Shown in pieces: positions 1 through 7,200 of a stretch of DNA of 31,690 nucleotides (position 1 is the stretch's first letter; the number at the start of each line of letters is the position of its first letter). This DNA comes from JBBKWJ01 sp037968895 (GTDB lineage: Bacteria > Actinomycetota > Acidimicrobiia > Acidimicrobiales > SZUA-35). The position numbers and the translations under genes were made by a program. Location: positions 1 through 31,690 of the forward strand of contig JBBKWJ010000198.1 in the NCBI GenBank assembly GCA_037968895.1, given 5' to 3'. Under the pieces are notes generated by a model. It was not told where the DNA came from. It saw nothing but the letters and a program-made list of their open reading frames with translations, and did no database searches.

Positions 1-417
1 ATGGAAAGCACACTGCAGCTCCAAGATCGGGTGTTGGTTAACAAAGTCAGTTACCGGCTCCACGACATCAATCGTGGCGACGTTATCGTCTTCAAGCGAC
101 CAGACCTGAGCCCCGAAGATGACGTGAAAGACCTGATCAAGAGGGTCATCGCAGTTCCAGGCGAGTCGATCGAGGGGCGCGATGGAGTGATCTACATCGA
201 CGGTGATCGTCTCATCGAGCCGTACCTCGAAGCCGGTGTGGCGTCGACGAGTTTCGACTTCGGACCGGTTGAGGTTGAAGATGGAACGGTCTTCGTGATG
301 GGCGACAACAGAGAGCGTTCATATGACTCTCGCTACTTCGGAACCATCCCGCAAGATGACGTTCGGGGGCGGGCGTTTATTCTGTTCTGGCCCCTTGACC
401 GCATCGGCGGCCTCTAA
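1..417 (+). CDS. lepB: Signal peptidase I (S26A), 3' part
   Basis: C-terminal 138 residues of a type I signal peptidase, the membrane-anchored serine protease that removes Sec and Tat signal peptides on the outer face of the membrane. The gene is cut by the window edge: the first visible residues (MESTLQ, then DRVLVNK) match the stretch that directly follows the catalytic Ser of the S-M-x-x-T-L motif, so the Ser and the N-terminal membrane anchor lie upstream. The ATG at position 1 is therefore an internal Met, not a start. The catalytic Lys is visible as K47 in LIKRVIAVPGE, and the conserved GDNR..SYDSR box follows at about residue 101. Its stop overlaps the stop of the convergent barstar gene. 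It is mechanistically distinct from the Ser/His enzyme at 24564. Confidence 0.95.
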   Translation: MESTLQLQDRVLVNKVSYRLHDINRGDVIVFKRPDLSPEDDVKDLIKRVIAVPGESIEGRDGVIYIDGDRLIEPYLEAGVASTSFDFGPVEVEDGTVFVMGDNRERSYDSRYFGTIPQDDVRGRAFILFWPLDRIGGL

Positions 418-854
418 GGCAGTTGGTCGAGTGAGGGCAGGGTCTCGGGGGCATCGCCTTCCCAGACCGTGCTAAACGGCACACCTCTTGCGGCCCAGGC
501 CTCCGCCGCCTCGGCGAGCACATCGAGGAGTATCTCTGTCGAGTCGGGGCAACAAGCGGCCAATTGGCCGCCATTTCGTGCGAGCACGACGACACCGGTC
601 GGATCGAACCACGAGAGGTCTTGGAAGCAGTCAGCGACCGCGTCCCAGTTTTGGCCGAAGTACGACGGGAATTGGCCTGCGTCTCCAATGACCCGAAGAA
701 GCTGTGCCTTCGTTTGGCCCGCGCTGGCATCGAAGTCGATAGCGACCCAGCCCCGCGATTGAATCAACTCTTGTGCGTCGCTTGGAATCTCATCGCATCG
801 CCACACCCCCGGTGCCGCGATTCCGAGCACGATAGGGAGAAGAAGGTTCACCAT
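414..854 (-). CDS. Barstar-family ribonuclease inhibitor
   Basis: A 146-residue protein with the barstar core. FPSYFGQNWDAVADC at residues 62-76 corresponds to the inhibitory helix of barstar, and D71 and D75 match the acidic residues (Asp35 and Asp39 of the Bacillus protein) that plug the ribonuclease active site. The N-terminus is about 35 residues longer than in classical barstar. It lies immediately downstream of a secreted guanyl-specific ribonuclease, with its ATG overlapping the ribonuclease end by 7 nt, so the two are almost certainly translationally coupled. The expected role is to protect the cytoplasm from its cognate nuclease before export. The family assignment is firm; the pairing is inferred from adjacency. 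Confidence 0.9.
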   Translation of the reverse strand: MVNLLLPIVLGIAAPGVWRCDEIPSDAQELIQSRGWVAIDFDASAGQTKAQLLRVIGDAGQFPSYFGQNWDAVADCFQDLSWFDPTGVVVLARNGGQLAACCPDSTEILLDVLAEAAEAWAARGVPFSTVWEGDAPETLPSLDQLP

Positions 855-1291
855 ACGATTTCCTTGAACGAGTCGTAGTGATCTGAGGTGTAGTAGAGGT
901 CGCCGTCGGCGCCCGCGACTATCCGTCGTGCCCCACGGTCGTCCGACGAGGGCGTGATGACGGTGTATTCACGGTAGTAACCACGCTGCTGGTCAGGCAG
1001 AATCCCCTCCCGGTTCTGAAAGACACCATCGTCCTGGCTGAACGGATACGGACCGTCGTCAGCGATGAGGTTGAGAGTGTCGAGCGCTTCGATCGGCAGA
1101 TCGGCGGCGAACACCACGTCGAGGTTTGAGAACTGCTCGATTGGGCCGCTGTCCGCTGGTTGCGTCTCGGCCGCAGTAGCGATGGAACTGGTTGCGTCGT
1201 CGCCCGTTGTGGTGAAGACCACCCAGAGCGCGGCCATAACCAAGAGGCCGGCAAGAAAACCACGAACAGTAGGAGAGAGACGATTGAGCAT
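848..1291 (-). CDS. Secreted guanyl-specific ribonuclease (barnase/RNase Sa family)
   Basis: A 147-residue protein starting at an ATG fused to the stop of the upstream gene (TGATG); a longer reading starting at 1414 would run inside that gene and is less likely. Residues 10-30 are a hydrophobic segment, a signal peptide or membrane anchor. The catalytic domain (about residues 58-147) closely resembles Streptomyces RNase Sa: DGPYPFSQDDGVFQNRE holds the guanine-binding loop (N93, E95), E109 in YYREYTVITP is the general base, the RGARRIV arginines (R119, R122, R123) bind phosphate, and H138 in YYTSDHY is the general acid. It cleaves RNA after G outside the cell. The operon is glycerophosphodiesterase, RNase, barstar. 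Confidence 0.92.
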   Translation of the reverse strand: MLNRLSPTVRGFLAGLLVMAALWVVFTTTGDDATSSIATAAETQPADSGPIEQFSNLDVVFAADLPIEALDTLNLIADDGPYPFSQDDGVFQNREGILPDQQRGYYREYTVITPSSDDRGARRIVAGADGDLYYTSDHYDSFKEIVW

Positions 1292-2049
1292 CAGGTTACC
1301 GACGGGTAGAACTCGGAAAAAGTCGCGATCATTCTGTCGACATGATCGCTGAAGACTCCGTCGATGCCGGCGTCGAAGAGGTTGCTGAGCTCCCTTGGGT
1401 GTTGGGCGTCCCATCCGAATGTCTGCCGACCGAATCGGTGAAACAGCGTTACGAGGCCGCCGGTCCAGTCAGGATGGCGCATATTTATCGCGTCGATTCC
1501 GGAGTTCTGAAGTCGAACCGCACGTCGTTCTACGCCCTCGCTGATGCGGCGAAGTCGTGTTGAATCGACGAGATGTCCGTCAAACGATGGTCGCAATGTC
1601 TCAAGATAGGCGATGTCGTGGTGGCAGAGCCAGAGCTTGCTTTCACCCCCTGCATTTCTCGCTGCGGCCACCGTTGGAGCGAAGGCGGCGGGGTCCTTTA
1701 GATCGAGCGAGAGATCGAAATCGGGACCGACGGCGTCGTAATACTCGTCGAGCGACGGAATATGGCTGGGGAGGTCGGCCCGTCGCATTTCGCTGATTGG
1801 GCGCTTGCGTAATGATCGTTTCACGACACCGTCGTGATCAAGCACGGCAACCCCGTCGGCGGTCACCCACACATCGCTTTCCATCCCGTTCGAGCCCAAT
1901 CGGGCTGCTAAAACGAACGCCTCGATCGTATTTTCTGGGGCGTGGGCGCGTGCGCCGCGGTGAGCAAACGTGATTGGGGTCGGTCGAAGAGAAGGGAGTC
2001 GGGGAGCCACAATTGACCACTCTGCCCCATCATCCACCACTTCTGCCAC
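1291..2049 (-). CDS. Glycerophosphodiester phosphodiesterase (GDPD)
   Basis: A 252-residue TIM-barrel enzyme that hydrolyses glycerophosphodiesters to glycerol-3-phosphate and an alcohol. The N-terminal signature is clear: H30-R31, E39-N40, E57-x-D59 and H72-D73 (AHRG..APENT..AF, GMESDVWVTADG, VLDHDG), the catalytic and metal-binding set of the family. The length is typical of bacterial cytoplasmic UgpQ-like enzymes, and no signal peptide is seen. The chosen GTG start is the longest reading; another GTG at 2010 would still keep the whole domain. It is first in an operon with the ribonuclease and barstar, its stop overlapping the ribonuclease ATG by one base. A functional link between lipid-headgroup turnover and the nuclease is not obvious. 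Confidence 0.9.
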   Translation of the reverse strand: MAEVVDDGAEWSIVAPRLPSLRPTPITFAHRGARAHAPENTIEAFVLAARLGSNGMESDVWVTADGVAVLDHDGVVKRSLRKRPISEMRRADLPSHIPSLDEYYDAVGPDFDLSLDLKDPAAFAPTVAAARNAGGESKLWLCHHDIAYLETLRPSFDGHLVDSTRLRRISEGVERRAVRLQNSGIDAINMRHPDWTGGLVTLFHRFGRQTFGWDAQHPRELSNLFDAGIDGVFSDHVDRMIATFSEFYPSVT

Positions 2050-2172
2050 GACCTAGGGCAATATTTTCTCCGTGGGCAGGAGAGGTTGTCTTGCCCATTT
2101 TGCTCAAGAGTGACCCCCTCCCTGCCGAATCTACATCTACGAGATAAGTGCGGGTAGAAGGAAGGCCACTAC
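2050..2172. promoter_or_regulatory. Divergent intergenic region
   Basis: This 123-bp gap between divergent genes must carry both promoters. An AT-rich stretch at about 2080-2070 on the minus strand lies upstream of the GDPD gene. A purine-rich Shine-Dalgarno (AGAAGGAAGG, 2156-2165) precedes the zinc-ribbon ATG at 2173. No convincing -35/-10 pair was recognised. Confidence 0.3.
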
Positions 2173-2502
2173 ATGGCAACCATTCGAGCAAGCTGTTCAG
2201 ACTGTGGTGACGTAGAACTCACCACTTCCGATGTCCAAGTCCGAATTTGTGATGACGACAATTCAGGTACCTACTCATTCCGGTGCCCTCATTGCGAAAT
2301 GACTATCGTCAAGCCTGCAGAGGCGAGGACGATTGATCTTCTTGTCGCTTCCGGCGTTGCCTTCAGTACATGGAGCATGCCAGCCGAGCTTCACGAGAAC
2401 CATCTTGGCGATCCAATCAACCATGATGACCTTCTCGATTTCCACGTGCTTCTGAGTGATGATGCGGCGCTTGAAGTCGCTCTCGCTCAATTCTCTGGAT
2501 AG
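2173..2502 (+). CDS. Hypothetical zinc-ribbon protein
   Basis: A 109-residue protein with an N-terminal zinc ribbon made of two CxxC knuckles, C8-SD-C11 and C38-PH-C41, about 26 residues apart, with an additional C26 between them. The rest is acidic, with no membrane segment. The start is supported by a strong purine-rich ribosome binding site ending 7 nt upstream. Proteins of this shape occur as short conserved hypotheticals in actinobacteria, but I cannot name a family or function. It is a single-gene unit, followed by a strong hairpin. Confidence 0.75.
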   Translation: MATIRASCSDCGDVELTTSDVQVRICDDDNSGTYSFRCPHCEMTIVKPAEARTIDLLVASGVAFSTWSMPAELHENHLGDPINHDDLLDFHVLLSDDAALEVALAQFSG

Positions 2503-2545
2503 TTCACCTCGCTGATCTCCGGCTAGCACACATTCTCCCTCAGTC

Positions 2546-2569
2546 CGTGGCCACCTTCTGGTGGCCACG
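2546..2569. terminator. Strong 10-bp hairpin after zinc-ribbon gene
   Basis: A perfect inverted repeat, CGTGGCCACC (2546-2555), a TTCT loop, then GGTGGCCACG (2560-2569). There is no T-run, so if it terminates transcription it does so as the U-less hairpin type common in GC-rich actinobacteria. It lies between the stop at 2502 and the tatB promoter. Confidence 0.6.
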
Positions 2570-2610
2570 TTCGCGTACTGGGGCTAGCCAGTATTTCGGG
2601 TCAGGTCCAC

Positions 2611-2616
2611 TAGCCT
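2611..2616 (+). promoter_or_regulatory. Likely -10 box of leaderless tatB
   Basis: TAGCCT matches the actinobacterial TANNNT -10 consensus and lies 6 nt before the GTG at 2623. This argues that 2623, not the GTG at 2617 that abuts the box, is the start codon of a leaderless mRNA. No -35 element is recognisable. Confidence 0.5.
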
Positions 2617-2622
2617 GTGCGG

Positions 2623-3096
2623 GTGCTCGCGATCCTCAATGTCAATGGCAGCGAATACCTGATCATCGCCGTTGCCGCATTGATCGTGCTCGGGCCCGAG
2701 CAGTTGCCATCGGCGTTGCGCCGGTTTGGCTCGGCGTTGAGGCAGTTCCGTGAGATCAGCGACAAAATGCGAACGGAATTCGTGGCCGGCATCAACGAGC
2801 TCGATCCCACCACGTGGCAAGGCAAGGGAACCGACGACGACCCAATCATTCCGCGCGGTTCTTCTGGAAAGCCAGGTGTCGGCAAGCCAGTGAGCCCCGG
2901 TGGCCCAATGGATCAGACCCTTATCGAGTCGCCGGGCGAGCCCGTCATCCCCGACATCGCGGCGGCACCGCCGCTGGCGCCCACGGACCCATGGGGCCGT
3001 CCGATAACAGCACCGGATGACGACCACAAAGAGACTCCTGCTGTTGAAGTCGACGAAGCCGCGAGCGACCCCGGCGCTGCGGAGACCGAGGCATGA
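2623..3096 (+). CDS. tatB: Twin-arginine translocase subunit TatB
   Basis: A 157-residue protein with the TatA/B architecture: a very short N-terminus (NVNGSEYL), one transmembrane helix (IIAVAALIVL), the LGPEQLP hinge, and an amphipathic helix rich in Arg and Phe (ALRRFGSALRQFREI). A long Pro- and acid-rich cytoplasmic tail follows. The Glu just before the membrane helix and the length favour TatB over TatA. With TatC it forms the receptor for folded Tat substrates at the inner membrane. The start is set by a -10-like box 6 nt upstream; a GTG 6 nt further upstream is the alternative. It overlaps tatC by ATGA, indicating coupled translation. No tatA is visible in the window. Confidence 0.85.
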   Translation: MLAILNVNGSEYLIIAVAALIVLGPEQLPSALRRFGSALRQFREISDKMRTEFVAGINELDPTTWQGKGTDDDPIIPRGSSGKPGVGKPVSPGGPMDQTLIESPGEPVIPDIAAAPPLAPTDPWGRPITAPDDDHKETPAVEVDEAASDPGAAETEA

Positions 3097-3872
3097 TCAA
3101 GCTTCGCCGGCGCAAGAAGGACGAGAAGCTCAGTCCCGATGAAATGACCATGCTGCAACATTTGGTTGAGCTGCGGTCGCGTCTTATCAAGAGCGCGTAC
3201 GTGCTCGTTGGCTGCGTCATCTTCGTCTGGATCTTTAATGGCCCAATCTTCGACTTCCTCATCAAGCCATATTGCGATCTGCGCCTTGATCTCGGTAAAG
3301 ACTGCAAATTCCTCGCTCGCGAGCCGCTGACTGGTTTTAACGTGCAGCTCACGGTTGCTGGTTACGGCGGTTTTGTGCTCGCGATGCCATTCATGTTGTA
3401 CCAGCTCGCCCGCTTTGTAACCCCTGGCCTCAATAGCAAGGAACGACGCATGCTCTACCCGTTCATTGCCGGCGTCGTGCTGTTCTTGGCGATGGGCATG
3501 GGTGTGTCGTACTGGTTCATGCCTCGAGCCCTCGACGTGCTAGTAAACGGGTTTGGGGGAGACAACTTTGAGCCGCTTTTCGAACCGGATCGATATCTCA
3601 CCTTCTTCGTGAAGATGGTTCTTGCGTTCGGTGTGGCTTTCCAGACCCCGGTCGTGCTCGTATTCCTCCAGGCCGTTGGCGCCGTGAAGACGCAGGTCCT
3701 CAAGGACAATCGGCGTGTCGCTGTTGTTGCCGTCGTGGTCGTAGGTGCGGTAATCACGCCAACAGGCGACCCAATCAATCTTGCGATCATGTGTGTGCCG
3801 ATGTACTTCTTCTACGAGGCGTCGATGCTGATCGGCAGCGTGCTGACCCGCCGGCGAGCAAGGACTGCATGA
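3093..3872 (+). CDS. tatC: Twin-arginine translocase subunit TatC
   Basis: A 259-residue polytopic membrane protein with the expected six transmembrane helices and the TatC signature near the N-terminus (HLVELRSRL, residues 23-31), preceded by a basic leader. It binds the twin-arginine motif of signal peptides and forms the core of the Tat pore complex. The length is typical. It overlaps tatB upstream (ATGA at 3093-3096) and helY downstream (ATGA at 3869-3872), so the three genes are one coupled unit. The tatB/C-helY order recurs in many actinobacteria. Confidence 0.95.
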   Translation: MIKLRRRKKDEKLSPDEMTMLQHLVELRSRLIKSAYVLVGCVIFVWIFNGPIFDFLIKPYCDLRLDLGKDCKFLAREPLTGFNVQLTVAGYGGFVLAMPFMLYQLARFVTPGLNSKERRMLYPFIAGVVLFLAMGMGVSYWFMPRALDVLVNGFGGDNFEPLFEPDRYLTFFVKMVLAFGVAFQTPVVLVFLQAVGAVKTQVLKDNRRVAVVAVVVVGAVITPTGDPINLAIMCVPMYFFYEASMLIGSVLTRRRARTA

Positions 3873-6529
3873 ACGAGCTGAGAGAATCGTTTGTCGAGCC
3901 GCTCGGCTTCGACCCTGACAGATTCCAGCTCGAGTCATTCGACGCTATTGATGAAGGCAGCCATGTGATCGTGGCGGCGCCGACAGGTGCAGGAAAGACC
4001 CTCATCGCCTCGTATGCGGTGCATCGTGCTGTTGCCGCTGGGTTGCGTGTCTTCTACACGACGCCAATAAAGGCGTTATCAAACCAGAAGTTCAACGACC
4101 TCGCCAAGGAATACGGCCAGTCCAGAGTCGGTCTCCTCACGGGCGACAACGTCATCAATCCTGATGCTCCGATCATCGTGATGACCACCGAGGTCCTGCG
4201 AAACATGCTGTACGCGGGGAACCCGCTCGACCAGCTCGACGCTGTCATTCTCGACGAGGTGCACTACCTCCAAGACAGTTATCGCGGGCCCGTGTGGGAA
4301 GAGGTCATCATCCACCTTCCCCACGACATCCAGCTGGTCTGCCTCTCGGCCACGGTGTCAAACGCCGAGCAGCTTCGATCGTGGATGGAGACGGTTCGTG
4401 GGACAACCCGCCTGATCGTCGAAACCCACCGCCCGGTCGAACTCGAGAATTTCTATCTCGTTGGCGAGCGAGGGAGTAGCCAACTCACGCTGATGAAGAC
4501 CATCGTCGGAGGTAAGGGAAATCCGAAGGGATTCCGATTCGACAACGACCCAAAGCAAGCAAAGCGAAGGGGCGGAGGCGGTCGGGCACAGAAGGGCCGC
4601 CCAAAACAGCGAGCCAGGACACCGTCGCGAACCGAAACGGCCCAGATCCTCAATGTGCGCAAACTGCTTCCTGCGATCTACTTCATCTTTAGCCGTCAAG
4701 CATGCGACGATGCCGCTCGTTCGGTCGTCGAGACGGGCCAGTCATTCACGACCACCGAAGAGCGTGATGAAATCAGATTGCTCGCAGCGGAGCGCTCAAG
4801 TGCGCTGACCGACCAAGACTTAAAAGTTCTTGGTTATCCGCGCTTCCTGGCTGCGCTGGAAGCTGGCGTTGCCTCGCATCACGCGGGCATGGTGCCCCCG
4901 CTCAAAGAGCTTGTCGAGGCGTGTTTCGAACGAGGCCTCGTAAAGCTCGTCTTTGCGACTGAGACGCTTGCGCTCGGTATCAACATGCCAGCCCGGACAG
5001 TGGTCATTGAGAAGCTCACAAAATGGACCGGCGAAGATCATCAGTTTCTGACTCCAGCTCAGTTCACCCAGCTCACTGGTCGGGCCGGACGGCGCGGCAT
5101 CGACGAGCACGGCGAGGCCGTTGTGTTGTGGTCGCCATTCGTTCGGTTCGAACAGGTCGCTCGGTTGGCGAAGAGCCGTGAGTTCACGCTTGTCTCGGCA
5201 TTTCGGCCGACGTACAACATGGCTGCGAATCTTGTGCGTAGGCATGAGCCAGAACGAGCACGGCAGCTCTTGAACCTCTCGTTCGCCCAATACTGTGTGA
5301 GTGCGCAGGTCGTGACCTCCGAGCATCAACTCGACACGCTTGAAACGAGGCGCCACCAGCTAGCCCGCCGGCTCGAGGCCGATTTTGGGTCAGAAGAATC
5401 TCTGCGGACAGCGCTTGGCACGCCAGGTGAAACGAACGCCGATCACGGCGCAATCGCGCACGCCATGTCGATGCTCACGCCAGGAGAGGTCGTTCGCCTT
5501 GAAGGCAACGGCACGCCGGATCTCGCGATCGTGTTGTCGATATCGGTACGAAAGGGCGGACGGGTCCGCGCTCACATGGTCGACGCCGAGGGAGCAACCT
5601 ACGACGTTCTTCCCGTCAACCTTGAGGTCGACCCTGCGGTGCTTGGCCACATCTCGCTGCCAGTCCCGTACCTGCCTCACAGCGCGACGTTCATCAATGA
5701 GGCCTCGAAGCGCCTTGCAAAGAGCAAACTCGTGCGCGGGTCAGTGGGGGGTCGCGTCTCCCGTGACGGGATTAAGACCGCTGACGACGTTCCTGCCTTG
5801 GCCAGAAAAGGCCTTCGTCGGATCGACCGAATCGATGGCGAGATCGGGGACCTTCGCCGAGCAATCCAGGCCGACTTCGATTCGCTGGCCCGGCAGTTTG
5901 ACCGTGTTATCGAGCTTCTGGAGAGCCGTGGACACATGACCGGTTGGGAGCTCACCGCAACTGGTGAGCGAATCGCCCGCCTCTACCACGAGAGTGATCT
6001 GTTCATTGTCGAGGCAATGGAAAAGGGCATTTTCGACGATCTCACGGCTTCAGAGCTAGCCGCCGTTGTGTCAATGTGCGTCTTTGAGTCGCGTGGCCGA
6101 GACGACAGCGCAACTCCGTACTTTCCGACGACCGAGACACGACGCCGCTTCGGCGACCTTCTCGCGCTTCACCAGGACCTCAATAAGGCCGAACGAAGTC
6201 GCCTCCTGAACCAGACCAGGGCTCCTGATGCCGGATTTGCTGGCATCGTGCACGCGTGGGCATCAGGTCATGACCTGAGCGACCTCGCAGCCGAGCGCGA
6301 CATCACGCCCGGCGACTTCGTCCGCACGATCAAGCTGCTTGTCGACCTAATGAAACAGATCGGCCAACTGGCGCCGAAGGTAGAAACGGCCCGTATTGCC
6401 CGTCAAGCAGCCGACATGGTGTTCCGCGATCTGGTTGCTGTCACCACCGATTTCGAGGGCGTCAACGATACTGAGCAAGACGACGATCTAGATAACTACG
6501 AGGCCGAATCCGCCAATGGTGATTCGTAA
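3869..6529 (+). CDS. helY: Ski2/Mtr4-type RNA helicase HelY
   Basis: An 886-residue superfamily 2 helicase of the Ski2-like group. Motifs: a Q-motif-like start (FDPDRFQ, residues 14-20), Walker A APTGAGKT (37-44), DEVH box (129-132), SAT (160-162), FATETLALGINMPAR for motif V, and QLTGRAGRRG (401-410) for motif VI. A basic Gly/Arg-rich insertion at about residues 220-255 separates the two RecA domains and may contact RNA. The C-terminal half resembles the DSHCT-type helical region of Mtr4/HelY. It probably unwinds structured RNA for degradation or ribosome maturation. The ATG at 3869 overlaps the tatC stop; an upstream in-frame ATG at 3791 would lie inside tatC and is rejected. Confidence 0.95.
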   Translation: MNELRESFVEPLGFDPDRFQLESFDAIDEGSHVIVAAPTGAGKTLIASYAVHRAVAAGLRVFYTTPIKALSNQKFNDLAKEYGQSRVGLLTGDNVINPDAPIIVMTTEVLRNMLYAGNPLDQLDAVILDEVHYLQDSYRGPVWEEVIIHLPHDIQLVCLSATVSNAEQLRSWMETVRGTTRLIVETHRPVELENFYLVGERGSSQLTLMKTIVGGKGNPKGFRFDNDPKQAKRRGGGGRAQKGRPKQRARTPSRTETAQILNVRKLLPAIYFIFSRQACDDAARSVVETGQSFTTTEERDEIRLLAAERSSALTDQDLKVLGYPRFLAALEAGVASHHAGMVPPLKELVEACFERGLVKLVFATETLALGINMPARTVVIEKLTKWTGEDHQFLTPAQFTQLTGRAGRRGIDEHGEAVVLWSPFVRFEQVARLAKSREFTLVSAFRPTYNMAANLVRRHEPERARQLLNLSFAQYCVSAQVVTSEHQLDTLETRRHQLARRLEADFGSEESLRTALGTPGETNADHGAIAHAMSMLTPGEVVRLEGNGTPDLAIVLSISVRKGGRVRAHMVDAEGATYDVLPVNLEVDPAVLGHISLPVPYLPHSATFINEASKRLAKSKLVRGSVGGRVSRDGIKTADDVPALARKGLRRIDRIDGEIGDLRRAIQADFDSLARQFDRVIELLESRGHMTGWELTATGERIARLYHESDLFIVEAMEKGIFDDLTASELAAVVSMCVFESRGRDDSATPYFPTTETRRRFGDLLALHQDLNKAERSRLLNQTRAPDAGFAGIVHAWASGHDLSDLAAERDITPGDFVRTIKLLVDLMKQIGQLAPKVETARIARQAADMVFRDLVAVTTDFEGVNDTEQDDDLDNYEAESANGDS

Positions 6530-7121
6530 GGGCGAGGACTGGGGCTGGCCAGCCCAGGGCGACGAGAAGATTGTTGTTTGTGCCGACGATCAGCAGCTCG
6601 CCCGGCTTGCAGGCGAAGCGCACGAACGAGGCGAGATTCTCAACGCCACACTGATCTCGGGCGACCTTTGGCGCACAGTTGGTGGCGTTGACGGCGAAGC
6701 TGCGGTGCAGCCAAGCCGTTGCTTGCCCCTCGATCTCGGCGTTGTGCGGCTCGACGACGGTGAGCCTGCCTATTTCATCGCTCACGTAATTGCCCGTCGC
6801 CACCTCTGGCATGGCAACTGGTTCGTTGCCATGAACGCTGCGTGGCTCGGCAAGCTCTATCTCGGCCCGAAAGCGCACCCGAACGACGCGTTACTCGACA
6901 CGACCGCGGGGCGGCTCCCATTCCGTCAACGCATCGCCGCCCGCTCGCGCGCCGAGTTGGGAACCCACTTGCCACACCCCAATCTGACAACGTCAAGGGC
7001 CGCCGTTGCTCGCCACGAATTTGATCGACCAACGCGCGTCTATGTCGACGCCAAGCTGGTCGGCCGAGCTTCGATTGTGGACGTTTCGCTTCTGCCTGAC
7101 GCAGCACATCTTTTCGTTTGA
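6516..7121 (+). CDS. Lipid-kinase-like (YegS/DAGK C-terminal) domain protein
   Basis: A 201-residue protein, last of the tat-helY operon (14-nt overlap with helY). I recognise no complete enzyme. From about residue 70 the pattern resembles the C-terminal beta-rich domain of diacylglycerol/sphingosine kinases: PLDLGVVRLDDGE, then a buried N-A-x-x-G-K region, then AHPNDALLDTTAG in place of the family's A..DDGLLD motif, and VYVDAKLVG where kinases have a DGE. The N-terminal nucleotide-binding domain with its GGDGT motif is absent. It may be a stand-alone remnant or a regulatory homologue. Fold assignment is tentative; function unknown. Confidence 0.6.
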   Translation: MVIRKGEDWGWPAQGDEKIVVCADDQQLARLAGEAHERGEILNATLISGDLWRTVGGVDGEAAVQPSRCLPLDLGVVRLDDGEPAYFIAHVIARRHLWHGNWFVAMNAAWLGKLYLGPKAHPNDALLDTTAGRLPFRQRIAARSRAELGTHLPHPNLTTSRAAVARHEFDRPTRVYVDAKLVGRASIVDVSLLPDAAHLFV

Positions 7122-7186
7122 CGGTGTTTTCTAGCTTCGGGCCGTGATTTGGTGGTCAGGTCCACTCTTCTGAGCGCGCAACACAC

Positions 7187-7192
7187 TACGCT
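7187..7192 (+). promoter_or_regulatory. Likely -10 box of leaderless thyX-like gene
   Basis: TACGCT (TANNNT type) lies 8 nt upstream of the GTG start at 7201, and no Shine-Dalgarno is present. This fits a leaderless or near-leaderless transcript. Confidence 0.5.
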
Positions 7193-7200
7193 CGGTCGCC

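Noticed and set aside
3791..3868. Upstream extension of helY to an ATG at 3791.
   Set aside because: It lies entirely inside tatC; the ATGA overlap at 3869 and a Q-motif-like start right after it decide the later start.
2599..7166. 13-nt identity GGTCAGGTCCACT upstream of both tatB (2599-2611) and thyX (7154-7166).
   Set aside because: Several 13-mer coincidences are expected by chance in 31 kb, and the distances to the two starts and -10 boxes differ (0 versus 20 nt).
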